DNA of 64,000 nucleotides. Source: GCA-2711565 sp963664245 (lineage in GTDB: Bacteria > Bacteroidota > Bacteroidia > Bacteroidales > GCA-2711565). Within the stretch, counting starts at the first letter, position 1. Each line of letters begins with the position of its first letter. Position numbers and translations under genes: made by a program. Location: NCBI GenBank assembly GCA_963664245.1, contig OY760934.1, forward strand, positions 2,294,001 through 2,358,000. The letters are read 5' to 3'. The notes beneath the pieces were generated by a model. It was not told the DNA's origin. It saw only the letters and a list, made by a program, of their open reading frames with translations, and made no database searches. Below, piece by piece: positions 9,081 through 16,723 of the stretch.

Positions 9081-10610
9081 TTATTTATTTTCTGTCAGGA
9101 ACGCTTCCCAGTCGGCTAATTGTTTAGCTTTAAGTACGCGTGGAAATTTTGTTGCCCCACCTTCTTTGCCATGTTTTTTCATGTATTGGTAAAATAAATT
9201 TACCGGATGTATTTCAACAAAAACATCTTTGATAGCTTCAATGCGCTCAACCCGGTAATCGTCGTTCAAAACTTTTAAATACGAATCGATTTTTTCACGG
9301 GCTACTTCCGGATCAAGTTTGTCATTTGTTCCCAGGAACCATTTGTGTGCAAACATTGAATGATGACGAATTCCCGAAACAGTAAACTCGTTGATTTCAA
9401 TATTCATTTCGTCCTGCAACATTTTTATGGCGCGGTTCATATTTTCTTGCGAAAGGTGTTCACCGCAAATACTTAAAAAATGTTTGGTTCGTCCGGTAAT
9501 TACAATTTCTTGTTGTTCTTTCGAAACAAATTTAACCGTATCGCCAATTAAGTAACGATAAGCACCGGCACAGGTTGTCATCAATAAAGCATATTCTTTG
9601 TTTTCTTCAACATCTTCAATAAAAAGAGCTTCGGGATTTTCTTTAATGTTGCCTTCTGAATCAAAATTTTCATCGGTAAAAGGAACAAACTCGTAAAAAA
9701 TACCGGAATCCAAAACCATTTTCATCCCTGGTCGGTTAGCATCTCTTTTGTAGGCAACATAACCTTCAGAGGCCAAGTACGACTCATTAAATAATATGGG
9801 ATGGGCAAAAAGTTTTTCCAGGCTTTTTTTATAAGGATCAACAGCTACACCGCTATGAACATAAACTTTTAAATTTGGCCAAAGATCATGAATGGTTTCC
9901 AGATTATAGTGTTCAATGATTTTTTCCAACATAATTTGTATCCATGCAGGAACCCCAACAATAACCCCAATATCCCAATGTTCGGCTTTTTTAACAATTT
10001 CTTCTAATTTGGTGGACCAGTCACGTTCTTTAGAAATGCGTTTTCCGGGTTTGTAAAAATGCTGGAACCAAAATGGAATTGTTCCGGCTTGTATGCCTGA
10101 AAGGTCTCCCTCGTAATATGTCCCGTTAAAGTTAAGGTGCGTACTTCCGCCAATCATCAGCATTCCTTTTTCGTAGAAATCGAGCGGAAAATCGTAATTA
10201 ACTACTGATACCAGTTGGCGGACACTGTTTTTGCGAATGGCCCGGATCATATCGGAAGTAACCGGAATTTGTTTGCTGGAAGCTTCGGAAGTACCCGAAG
10301 TTAAAGCAAAATATTTTACCCTGCCCGGCCAGCTTACATAAGGTTCGCCATTTACTGAGCGATACCACCAGTTTTTAAACATTTTATTGTAATCAAAAAC
10401 AGGAACCTTTTTTTGATAGGCGGCAATAAAATCTTTTTCCTTTAAAATTTCAGAGAATTTATAATTTTCCCCAAAAGCAGTATGTTGAGCTTTTTTTAAA
10501 AGCCTGGTTAAAACTTTTTTTTGAGCTGTTACTGCATTAAACTTACGGTGTTTTTCCGGAAGGTTTCTTAACTCGTAAGCTTTTTTAATGATTGACCCTA
10601 GAATAGGCAT
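9081..10610 (-). CDS. GH3-family acyl-adenylate/amide synthetase
   Basis: 509-residue member of the GH3 superfamily (plant auxin/jasmonate-amido synthetase fold). These enzymes adenylate a carboxylate with ATP and join it to an amino acid. The ATP-binding motif TSGTSEASSKQIP (about 103-115), the LASEGY segment and the late YRYLIGDTVKFV motif are visible. Homologues are frequent in Bacteroidota but their substrates are mostly unknown. It heads a two-gene operon with the LysE-type exporter, which would fit making and exporting an amino-acid derivative; that link is inference only. Confidence 0.88.
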   Translation of the reverse strand: MPILGSIIKKAYELRNLPEKHRKFNAVTAQKKVLTRLLKKAQHTAFGENYKFSEILKEKDFIAAYQKKVPVFDYNKMFKNWWYRSVNGEPYVSWPGRVKYFALTSGTSEASSKQIPVTSDMIRAIRKNSVRQLVSVVNYDFPLDFYEKGMLMIGGSTHLNFNGTYYEGDLSGIQAGTIPFWFQHFYKPGKRISKERDWSTKLEEIVKKAEHWDIGVIVGVPAWIQIMLEKIIEHYNLETIHDLWPNLKVYVHSGVAVDPYKKSLEKLFAHPILFNESYLASEGYVAYKRDANRPGMKMVLDSGIFYEFVPFTDENFDSEGNIKENPEALFIEDVEENKEYALLMTTCAGAYRYLIGDTVKFVSKEQQEIVITGRTKHFLSICGEHLSQENMNRAIKMLQDEMNIEINEFTVSGIRHHSMFAHKWFLGTNDKLDPEVAREKIDSYLKVLNDDYRVERIEAIKDVFVEIHPVNLFYQYMKKHGKEGGATKFPRVLKAKQLADWEAFLTENK

Positions 10611-10633
10611 ATAACAAATGTTTAAACAATGAG

Positions 10634-10641
10634 CAAAATTA
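10634..10641 (-). promoter_or_regulatory. Bacteroidota -7 promoter motif (TAATTTTG) for the GH3-type operon
   Basis: Exact TAnnTTTG on the minus strand, 23 nt upstream of the start codon at 10610. No clear -33 TTG at the usual distance. Confidence 0.55.
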
Positions 10642-10689
10642 TAAAAATTTGGTTTAATTTAAACATCTAAAAATTTAAATGGAAAAACT

Positions 10690-11751
10690 GTGTCTAAATT
10701 TGTCAAAGTATTTGTTGTAGCACTATTGGTGATAATACTGATACCATTTGTATTTTTGGCGTATATTCACTTCAATGATTTCAAACCGGAAGAGCTATCT
10801 TCGTTAGAGTTATCGGTAAAAACCGATCGCTTGATTGAAACTCAAAACAAGTTTAGTTTGATTAGTTGGAACATTGGCTATTGTGGTTTGGGAAAAGAAA
10901 TGGATTTTTTTTATGATGGCGGAACACGGGTTCGGGCAGATAAGAAACTAACACAGAAATATATCAATCAAAACCTAAATTTTATCTGTTCAAACGATAG
11001 CGTGGATTTCTGGTTTTTCCAGGAAGTTGACCAGGATTCAAAACGTACCTATTCCATTAATCAGGTGGAAAAAATCCAACAAAAATTACAAAACTATAAT
11101 TCGGTATATGTGTTAAATTACGATGTTTCTTTTGTGCCTATGCCGCTTACAAATCCTTTGGGAAAAATTAAGGCCGGGATGATGACGTTAAGCAAATTCC
11201 TGTCGGTTGAACAAAGCAGGTATGCTTACCCGAACATTGCCGCCTGGCCTGAAAAATTGTTTTTACTGGATCGCTGTTTAATATTGACTCGTTATACTTT
11301 ACCTTCAGGGAAAGATTTGGTTTTAATCAACACGCATAATTCTTATTTTGTGGATGAAGATTCATTGCGAATGATAGAATTAAACGTAATGAAAAAAGTA
11401 ATGACAGCAGAATATGCCAAAGGAAATTATGTAGTAGCGGGTGGCGATTGGAACAAATACCCGCCTGGGTTTTTAGCTAAGCCAACCATTGAAATAAATC
11501 TTCTCCAGGAAAATGTAAAAGAATTAAAAGCTGATTTTTTGCCCCCGGACTGGCAATATATTTATGATGCCGATGTTTTCTCCAACCGTGATTTATTGGC
11601 TCCATTAAACGTGCAAACAAAATTTGCCGTGATTGATTTTTTTGTGCTTTCGCCCAATATAAAAGCCGATACCGTTAAATGCATTGATTTAGGCTTTAAA
11701 AACTCGGATCATAACCCGGTTAAACTCGAATTTCATTTGGTTAATCAATAA
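10690..11751 (+). CDS. Endonuclease/exonuclease/phosphatase family protein, membrane-anchored
   Basis: 353 residues with an N-terminal transmembrane or signal-anchor helix (about 5-25) and a metal-dependent EEP fold. Recognisable family motifs are SWNIGYCGLG, the acidic FQEVD segment, the GGDWN motif near residue 252 and the final SDHNPV. These enzymes cleave phosphodiesters in nucleic acids, lipids or inositol phosphates; the anchor points to an envelope or external substrate. The start is GTG; an upstream ATG at 10679 is out of frame and soon stops. The 3' end overlaps convergent hemW by 11 bp. Confidence 0.85.
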   Translation: MSKFVKVFVVALLVIILIPFVFLAYIHFNDFKPEELSSLELSVKTDRLIETQNKFSLISWNIGYCGLGKEMDFFYDGGTRVRADKKLTQKYINQNLNFICSNDSVDFWFFQEVDQDSKRTYSINQVEKIQQKLQNYNSVYVLNYDVSFVPMPLTNPLGKIKAGMMTLSKFLSVEQSRYAYPNIAAWPEKLFLLDRCLILTRYTLPSGKDLVLINTHNSYFVDEDSLRMIELNVMKKVMTAEYAKGNYVVAGGDWNKYPPGFLAKPTIEINLLQENVKELKADFLPPDWQYIYDADVFSNRDLLAPLNVQTKFAVIDFFVLSPNIKADTVKCIDLGFKNSDHNPVKLEFHLVNQ

Positions 11752-12868
11752 ACAAATCGGCAGCAATGCCGTCGGCATATAATTTGCCAAAAGTGGTGAG
11801 ATACAGACAATTTTTTTTGTGGATAATTTTCTTTTCTTCCATAAATTTTTGAGAGGATTTTAGCAGGTATTTGGCTTTATCAGTACCAAAAACATTTTCG
11901 ATATGCAGCAAATCACAACCCCAGCAGGTGCGTAGTGAAGTCATTACATACTCGTTGAATTTTTGCGATTCGGTAAGCACCTCTTTTTCGTAATCAATAT
12001 TTTCTGCAAAATTCGATTTGATATACGTTGAAATATTGGAGACATTCCACTGCCGACTTGTTCCGTTAAAGGAATGAGCCGAAGGTCCTAGTCCTAAATA
12101 ATTTCCTCCCAGCCAGTATAAACTGTTGTGTTTTGAATAGAACCCTTTTTTGCTGAAGTTGGAAATTTCGTAATGAATAAACTCATTTTCGGCGGTTCTT
12201 TTAATGAGTTCATTAAAATGAACAATACTTTGTAACTCATCGGTGCCAGGCAGTTTCTTTTTTTGGATCAATACATTCAGGGCGGTTTTGGGTTCAACCG
12301 TTAAAGAATAAGCCGAGAGGTGGGGAATGTTTAATTTGAAAAACAATTCCAGGTTTTGAATCCATTTTTCGTTGGTCAGTGTTGGAATTCCGTAAATTAA
12401 ATCAATGCTTATGTTTCCGAAACCTGCATCTTGTGAGGCTTTTACAGAATCAATGGCTTGTTGTGCATGGTGAACCCGATTCAGATATTTTAAATCATCT
12501 TCAAAAAATGATTGAATACCGATACTTAAACGGTTAATCATTGAGGCTGACAAGTCTTTAATTTTTTTGGCCGATAAATCATCCGGGTTGGCCTCCATCG
12601 TAATTTCGGCGGTTTGCGAAATATTGTGGTTTTGTACCAGTGCTAAAAAAATGTCTTCAATTTCGGTTTTGCTTAACAGAGAGGGGGTTCCCCCGCCAAA
12701 ATAAATGGTATTTATGATTTCGTTATTGAGGTATTTTTTTTGTGCAACAATTTCTTTTTTCAGGGCTTCGATAAATTCATTCTTGTGTTTAACTGAAGCC
12801 ACAGAAAAGAAATTACAATAATGACATTTTTGTTTACAAAAAGGAATATGAATATAAATACCCGCCAT
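11741..12868 (-). CDS. hemW: Radical SAM heme chaperone HemW
   Basis: 375-residue radical SAM protein related to coproporphyrinogen III dehydrogenase HemN. The cluster-binding cysteines are C11, C15 and C18 in CKQKCHYC; the C-terminal half carries the HemW-type domain. The four-residue spacing and N-terminal position are the HemW form, which binds and delivers heme rather than oxidising coproporphyrinogen. It lies 32 bp after the sensor-kinase gene on the same strand, so the two may share a transcript. Confidence 0.93.
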   Translation of the reverse strand: MAGIYIHIPFCKQKCHYCNFFSVASVKHKNEFIEALKKEIVAQKKYLNNEIINTIYFGGGTPSLLSKTEIEDIFLALVQNHNISQTAEITMEANPDDLSAKKIKDLSASMINRLSIGIQSFFEDDLKYLNRVHHAQQAIDSVKASQDAGFGNISIDLIYGIPTLTNEKWIQNLELFFKLNIPHLSAYSLTVEPKTALNVLIQKKKLPGTDELQSIVHFNELIKRTAENEFIHYEISNFSKKGFYSKHNSLYWLGGNYLGLGPSAHSFNGTSRQWNVSNISTYIKSNFAENIDYEKEVLTESQKFNEYVMTSLRTCWGCDLLHIENVFGTDKAKYLLKSSQKFMEEKKIIHKKNCLYLTTFGKLYADGIAADLFID

Positions 12869-12900
12869 AATTAGGGGCGAATTTAGTGGATAAATATGAA

Positions 12901-14403
12901 TTAAAGGGTCTTTTTAAGAACGATTCTGAAAATAGTTCCTTGTTCAATCACCGATGATTTTACAAATATCTTTCCTTTGTGGTAATCTTTAATGATGCGT
13001 TTTGACAAGGTTAATCCAAGCCCCCACCCTCTTATTTTACTGGTGTAGCCCGGATCAAATACCGTTTTGAAATTTGATTTGGCAATGCCTTTTCCACTGT
13101 CTTTAAAATCAAGAATAACGTATTTGCTTACGTCAATAATTTTAATTTCAAGCTTGCCAACCCCATTCATGGCATCAATGGCATTTTTACAAAGATTTTC
13201 AACCACCCACCCAAATAAATGTTTGTTAATGGGAGCCATAATGATGCTGTCTTTTTCTGGTTCAACTTTATAATTGATTTTTTTAGAGGCTCGTCGTTTA
13301 ATGTATTCTATCGAATCATAGATTACTGTTACAATATTTTGGATTTCAAGGTTTGGCGGAGATCCTATTTTGGAAAAACGTTCGGTAATTTTTTGTAAGC
13401 GGGATAGATCATTTTCAATCTCTAGCAGTATTTCTTCATCGGCTTCTTTCATGCGTAAAATTTCCACCCAGGCCAGCATCGAAGACAAAGGTGTGCCTAA
13501 TTGATGAGCCGTTTCTTTTGACATTCCTACCCAAACCTGGTTTTGTTCCGATTTTCGTGTGGTATTAAATACCAAGTATACAATGAAAAAGAATAAACCA
13601 ATTACCGCAAATTGCACATAAGGATAATACTTAATTTGAGTTAATAACGATGAATTATGGTAAAAAATGTAGGCATTTCCGCTATTGGGTAGTTTAATTT
13701 TTATCGGGTCGTTTTCGTGATCCATTTCGTGGATCGTATTTTTTACAAACTCCGGATTTGACATTTTTACAGAATCAATGTTTCCAAAAGCAAATACTTT
13801 TTGTAATAGGCTATCTGTTACAATAACAGGTACCGAAACAGAATTTTCTACAATTTCTGAGAAAAACGATTCAATTAAATCATCCAAAACTCGTTCTAAT
13901 TCTGAATAAATAGTTGATTTGCTATAATACAGGTATTGTTTTTCGTTGGGGGAAATATTAATATTAATGGACTTAAACTCCGTCAAATTAAAATCTTTTA
14001 TGTTTTTAATTTGTTCTTCGCCCGGATCAACATTAACCGAACTAATAATGCTTCCGTCTTCTTTGGTAAGTATAACAGGAATGGTTGTATTATCTCCGAT
14101 AATGTGTGCGTAAAAAGTAATGTCTTTGGAATTGCTTTCGCGTTCAATACGTTTGTATGTTTCAGCAAAAAGTTCAGCCCGTTTAAATTCTTCCTGTTCG
14201 ATGAGTTCAAAAAACCGGTTGGTATAATTTACCAGGTTGGCTTTTCGTTGAATTGCATTGGCCCAGACGTTTACATTGGTTCGTTCATTCTCGGCAAATT
14301 GCCTTACCAGCATATTGGTAAACCATAACGAAGCCAAAACAATAATACTTGCAATCATGATTAATGCAATTTTCCAGCGCCGCTTTTGAAGATAAATGTT
14401 CAA
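12901..14403 (-). CDS. Membrane sensor histidine kinase
   Basis: 500 residues: N-terminal transmembrane helix (about 11-33), an extracytoplasmic sensor region of about 230 residues, a second helix near 265-285, then a HisKA-like helix with the phospho-accepting His in ETAHQLGTPLSSM (about 302) and a HATPase domain with NLCKNAIDAM, DSGKGI and GWGLGLTLSKRI. No response regulator is adjacent, so its partner is elsewhere. The signal is unknown. It is divergent from the BlaI-like repressor gene with a 179-bp spacer, and hemW follows. Confidence 0.92.
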   Translation of the reverse strand: MNIYLQKRRWKIALIMIASIIVLASLWFTNMLVRQFAENERTNVNVWANAIQRKANLVNYTNRFFELIEQEEFKRAELFAETYKRIERESNSKDITFYAHIIGDNTTIPVILTKEDGSIISSVNVDPGEEQIKNIKDFNLTEFKSININISPNEKQYLYYSKSTIYSELERVLDDLIESFFSEIVENSVSVPVIVTDSLLQKVFAFGNIDSVKMSNPEFVKNTIHEMDHENDPIKIKLPNSGNAYIFYHNSSLLTQIKYYPYVQFAVIGLFFFIVYLVFNTTRKSEQNQVWVGMSKETAHQLGTPLSSMLAWVEILRMKEADEEILLEIENDLSRLQKITERFSKIGSPPNLEIQNIVTVIYDSIEYIKRRASKKINYKVEPEKDSIIMAPINKHLFGWVVENLCKNAIDAMNGVGKLEIKIIDVSKYVILDFKDSGKGIAKSNFKTVFDPGYTSKIRGWGLGLTLSKRIIKDYHKGKIFVKSSVIEQGTIFRIVLKKTL

Positions 14404-14531
14404 AACAAATTATTTAAGGTGTAATACAAACGCAAACAATATAAAATTATTCTGTAAGGAATCATCTTCAGTAATCAAACCATTGACAGATCGTCTAAGG
14501 TATAAATAACCTGTGAATTTTTAAAATTTTC

Positions 14532-14562
14532 TTGACATGAACTAAAATTTTAGTTATAATTG
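14532..14562 (+). promoter_or_regulatory. Promoter of the blaI-like/M56 operon
   Basis: TTGACA (14532-14537) is followed after exactly 17 nt by TATAAT (14555-14560), a sigma-70 consensus. The same bases also read as TTG, 20 nt, TATAATTG, a one-mismatch Bacteroidota -33/-7 pair, which is the more natural reading for this phylum. The -33/-7 spacer is filled by the first operator palindrome. Confidence 0.65.
14540..14555. promoter_or_regulatory. Operator 1, perfect 16-bp palindrome
   Basis: AACTAAAATTTTAGTT is its own reverse complement and lies between the -35/-33 and -10/-7 elements, where a bound BlaI-type dimer would block polymerase. Confidence 0.7.
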
Positions 14563-14564
14563 TA

Positions 14565-14580
14565 AACTAAAACTTTAGTT
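14565..14580. promoter_or_regulatory. Operator 2, near-perfect palindrome
   Basis: AACTAAAACTTTAGTT matches operator 1 except at one central base. It is 25 bp centre-to-centre from operator 1 and ends 2 bp before the repressor ATG, around the expected transcription start. Confidence 0.7.
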
Positions 14581-14582
14581 AC

Positions 14583-14978
14583 ATGGAAAAGATGAAAGAA
14601 CTAACCAAAGCCGAAGAACAAATCATGCAAATCCTTTGGGATATTGAAAAGGGATTTGTAAATGATATTCTGGACAAGTTACCTTTACCCAAGCCAGCTT
14701 ATAATACTGTTTCTACCATTGTAAGGATTCTGGAAAAAAAGGGATTTGTATCGCATAAAGCTTATGGTAAAACCCATGAATATTATCCTTTAATCAGTAA
14801 AAAAGATTATACCAAAACCTATTTTAAAGGGTTCATGAAAAATTATTTTGAGAACTCTTACCAGAACCTGGCATCTTTTTTTACCAAAGAAAGCAAACTC
14901 AGCCTTCAGGAACTGGAAGAAATCAAACAATTAATGGAGGAAGAAATCCGCAAACAAAAAGAAAACAACAATGAATGA
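14583..14978 (+). CDS. BlaI/MecI/CopY-family transcriptional repressor
   Basis: 131-residue winged-helix repressor. LTKAEEQIMQILWDIEKGFV at the N-terminus and NTVSTIVRILEKKGFV in the recognition region are typical of the BlaI/MecI family; the C-terminal third is a helical dimerisation tail. In the family a membrane M56 peptidase triggers repressor cleavage. Here the M56 gene overlaps its end by 8 bp, and two palindromic operators precede it, so autoregulation is likely. No beta-lactamase is nearby, so the name blaI would over-claim the inducer. Confidence 0.93.
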   Translation: MEKMKELTKAEEQIMQILWDIEKGFVNDILDKLPLPKPAYNTVSTIVRILEKKGFVSHKAYGKTHEYYPLISKKDYTKTYFKGFMKNYFENSYQNLASFFTKESKLSLQELEEIKQLMEEEIRKQKENNNE

Positions 14979-16614
14979 TTTTTTGATTTATCTCATGCAA
15001 TCGGCTTTTTGTTTGGCCGCTTTATACCTGATATACTGGTTGTTTTTACGTAAAGATACTTTTTTCAGGGCCAACCGTTTTTACCTAATTTCTTCCTTGT
15101 TTTTATCGTTTACATTACCTTTGTTTAAGGTTCCGGTTTTTTATAGCGATCCGGAAGTGACCTACGTGGTTATACTCGAAACTGTTAATATAACCGCCGA
15201 AAATATTTCATCGGGTATTATGAACAATTGGACCATTTATCAAACCCTGCTGATTATATATCTTACCGGGGTTGTTTTGTTTCTCATCCGTTTTATTTTT
15301 CAATTGTTTCAGCTGTTTTGGATCATTAATAAATATGGAGTAGCTGAAGAGAACGGCTTAAAAATTGTTAAGCTTGAAAAAAACTTTTCTTCTTTTTCCT
15401 ATTTCAATTATGTTTTTTTGAGCGAAAGCATTACAAGTGATAAAAACCGCAATGAAATTATTAAGCATGAAATGGCTCACATTCAACAGCGCCATAGTTT
15501 AGATCTTATTATCCTGGAGCTTTTTATTGTTTTTCAATGGTTTAATCCGGTTATCTGGCTGTATAAGTTTTCACTAAAAGGAATTCATGAGTTTTTGGCT
15601 GATGACAAATTGCTTTCCAGCGGAACAAATAAATTGTTTTATCAAACCCTGTTATTAAATCAATTGGTCGGGATTCAAATCAACGACCTTACGAATAATT
15701 TTAACCAATCTTTAATTAAACAACGTTTTATTATGATGACAAAAATCAAATCGAAGGGAAAAGCAAAATGGAAATATATCTTGCCGGTTCCCGTAACTGT
15801 TTTATTGATTGCTTTTTTTGCAGTTAATTTAAACCAAAATACTTTTGCTTCCGAAACAAAAGAAGAAGTAAAAGCAACGGAAACAACAACTCCCAAAGAA
15901 GATTTGGCAAACCAGAAAGAAGACTCAAACGAGTCTATATTTATTGTGGTTGAAGATATGCCTAAATTTCCTGGTGGGGAACAAGCTCTAGGGCGATTTT
16001 TAAGAGACAATATTAAATATCCTGAAGAAGCCCGTAAAAAAGATATCCAGGGGAGAGTGTATCTCACTTTTATTGTTGAAAAGGATGGATCGTTAACCAA
16101 TTTTAAAGTTGTCAGAGGTATTGGCCATGGATGTGATGAGGAAGCCATAAGGGTTGCTAAAATGATGCCTAAATGGGAACCGGGAAAACAAAGAGGAAAA
16201 GAAGTAAGGGTTCAGTTTCATTTACCGGTTAGATTTGTTCTTAATACGAATGCTAAAGTAGCTGATGATACTAAAAAAGTAGTTTTTGTTAAGGGAGGTA
16301 CAGAAGAAGGTTTAGAAAATCTACTGGAATACCCGGGCGGAAAAGAAGAAGTGCGCAGATTTATTGCCGAAAACATAAAATACCCGGAAGATGCAAGAAA
16401 AGAAAAACTTGAAGGAACCGTTTTTGTTACTATTGTTGTTCGGGAAGACGGGAGTGTTGATAATCCGAGAATTAAGAACGGGGACGGAATAAGTGCTAGC
16501 CTGGATGAAGAAGCAATAAGGGTCGTTAAATTGATGAAATTTAAACCATATAAACAAAACGGGAAACCGGCAATTGCCGTGATGACTTTGCCCATAAAAT
16601 TTTCGTTAAACTAA
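14971..16614 (+). CDS. M56-family membrane metallopeptidase with two TonB C-terminal domains
   Basis: 547 residues. Residues about 1-290 form a BlaR1/MecR1-like peptidase with hydrophobic helices; the zinc motif is H166-E-M-A-H170, with HEFLADDKLL downstream. After another helix (about 270-288) come two TonB_C domains, each beginning with a PGG motif and containing IKYPE(E/D)AR and a DEEAIRV segment (about 330-415 and 450-547). The peptidase probably relays an envelope signal to the BlaI-like repressor. The TonB modules may sense or contact an outer-membrane receptor. Translationally coupled to the repressor gene. Confidence 0.9.
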   Translation: MNDFLIYLMQSAFCLAALYLIYWLFLRKDTFFRANRFYLISSLFLSFTLPLFKVPVFYSDPEVTYVVILETVNITAENISSGIMNNWTIYQTLLIIYLTGVVLFLIRFIFQLFQLFWIINKYGVAEENGLKIVKLEKNFSSFSYFNYVFLSESITSDKNRNEIIKHEMAHIQQRHSLDLIILELFIVFQWFNPVIWLYKFSLKGIHEFLADDKLLSSGTNKLFYQTLLLNQLVGIQINDLTNNFNQSLIKQRFIMMTKIKSKGKAKWKYILPVPVTVLLIAFFAVNLNQNTFASETKEEVKATETTTPKEDLANQKEDSNESIFIVVEDMPKFPGGEQALGRFLRDNIKYPEEARKKDIQGRVYLTFIVEKDGSLTNFKVVRGIGHGCDEEAIRVAKMMPKWEPGKQRGKEVRVQFHLPVRFVLNTNAKVADDTKKVVFVKGGTEEGLENLLEYPGGKEEVRRFIAENIKYPEDARKEKLEGTVFVTIVVREDGSVDNPRIKNGDGISASLDEEAIRVVKLMKFKPYKQNGKPAIAVMTLPIKFSLN

Positions 16615-16684
16615 TTGCAATTTTTTTTAAATAAAACAACTAAGAGTATAGTTCAATAACTATGTCGTTAGTCGAGAAAAATCA

Positions 16685-16719
16685 AAAAAAACCGGCTTGA
16701 AATTCAGGCCGGTTTTTTT
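16685..16719. terminator. Bidirectional intrinsic terminator
   Basis: A 12-bp perfect stem (A7-CCGGC paired with GCCGG-T7), extended by four more pairs to a 3-nt loop. T-runs on both strands suit it to the M56 gene (plus) and the M3 peptidase gene (minus). Confidence 0.9.
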
Positions 16720-16723
16720 GATG

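Noticed and set aside
14483..14508. Second TTGACA followed by TATAAA upstream of blaI-like gene
   Set aside because: The spacing is only 12 nt, too short for a sigma-70-like promoter, and no gene starts at the right distance.
14583..16614. Calling the pair a beta-lactamase regulatory system (blaI/blaR1)
   Set aside because: No beta-lactamase gene or penicillin-sensing domain is present; TonB domains replace it.
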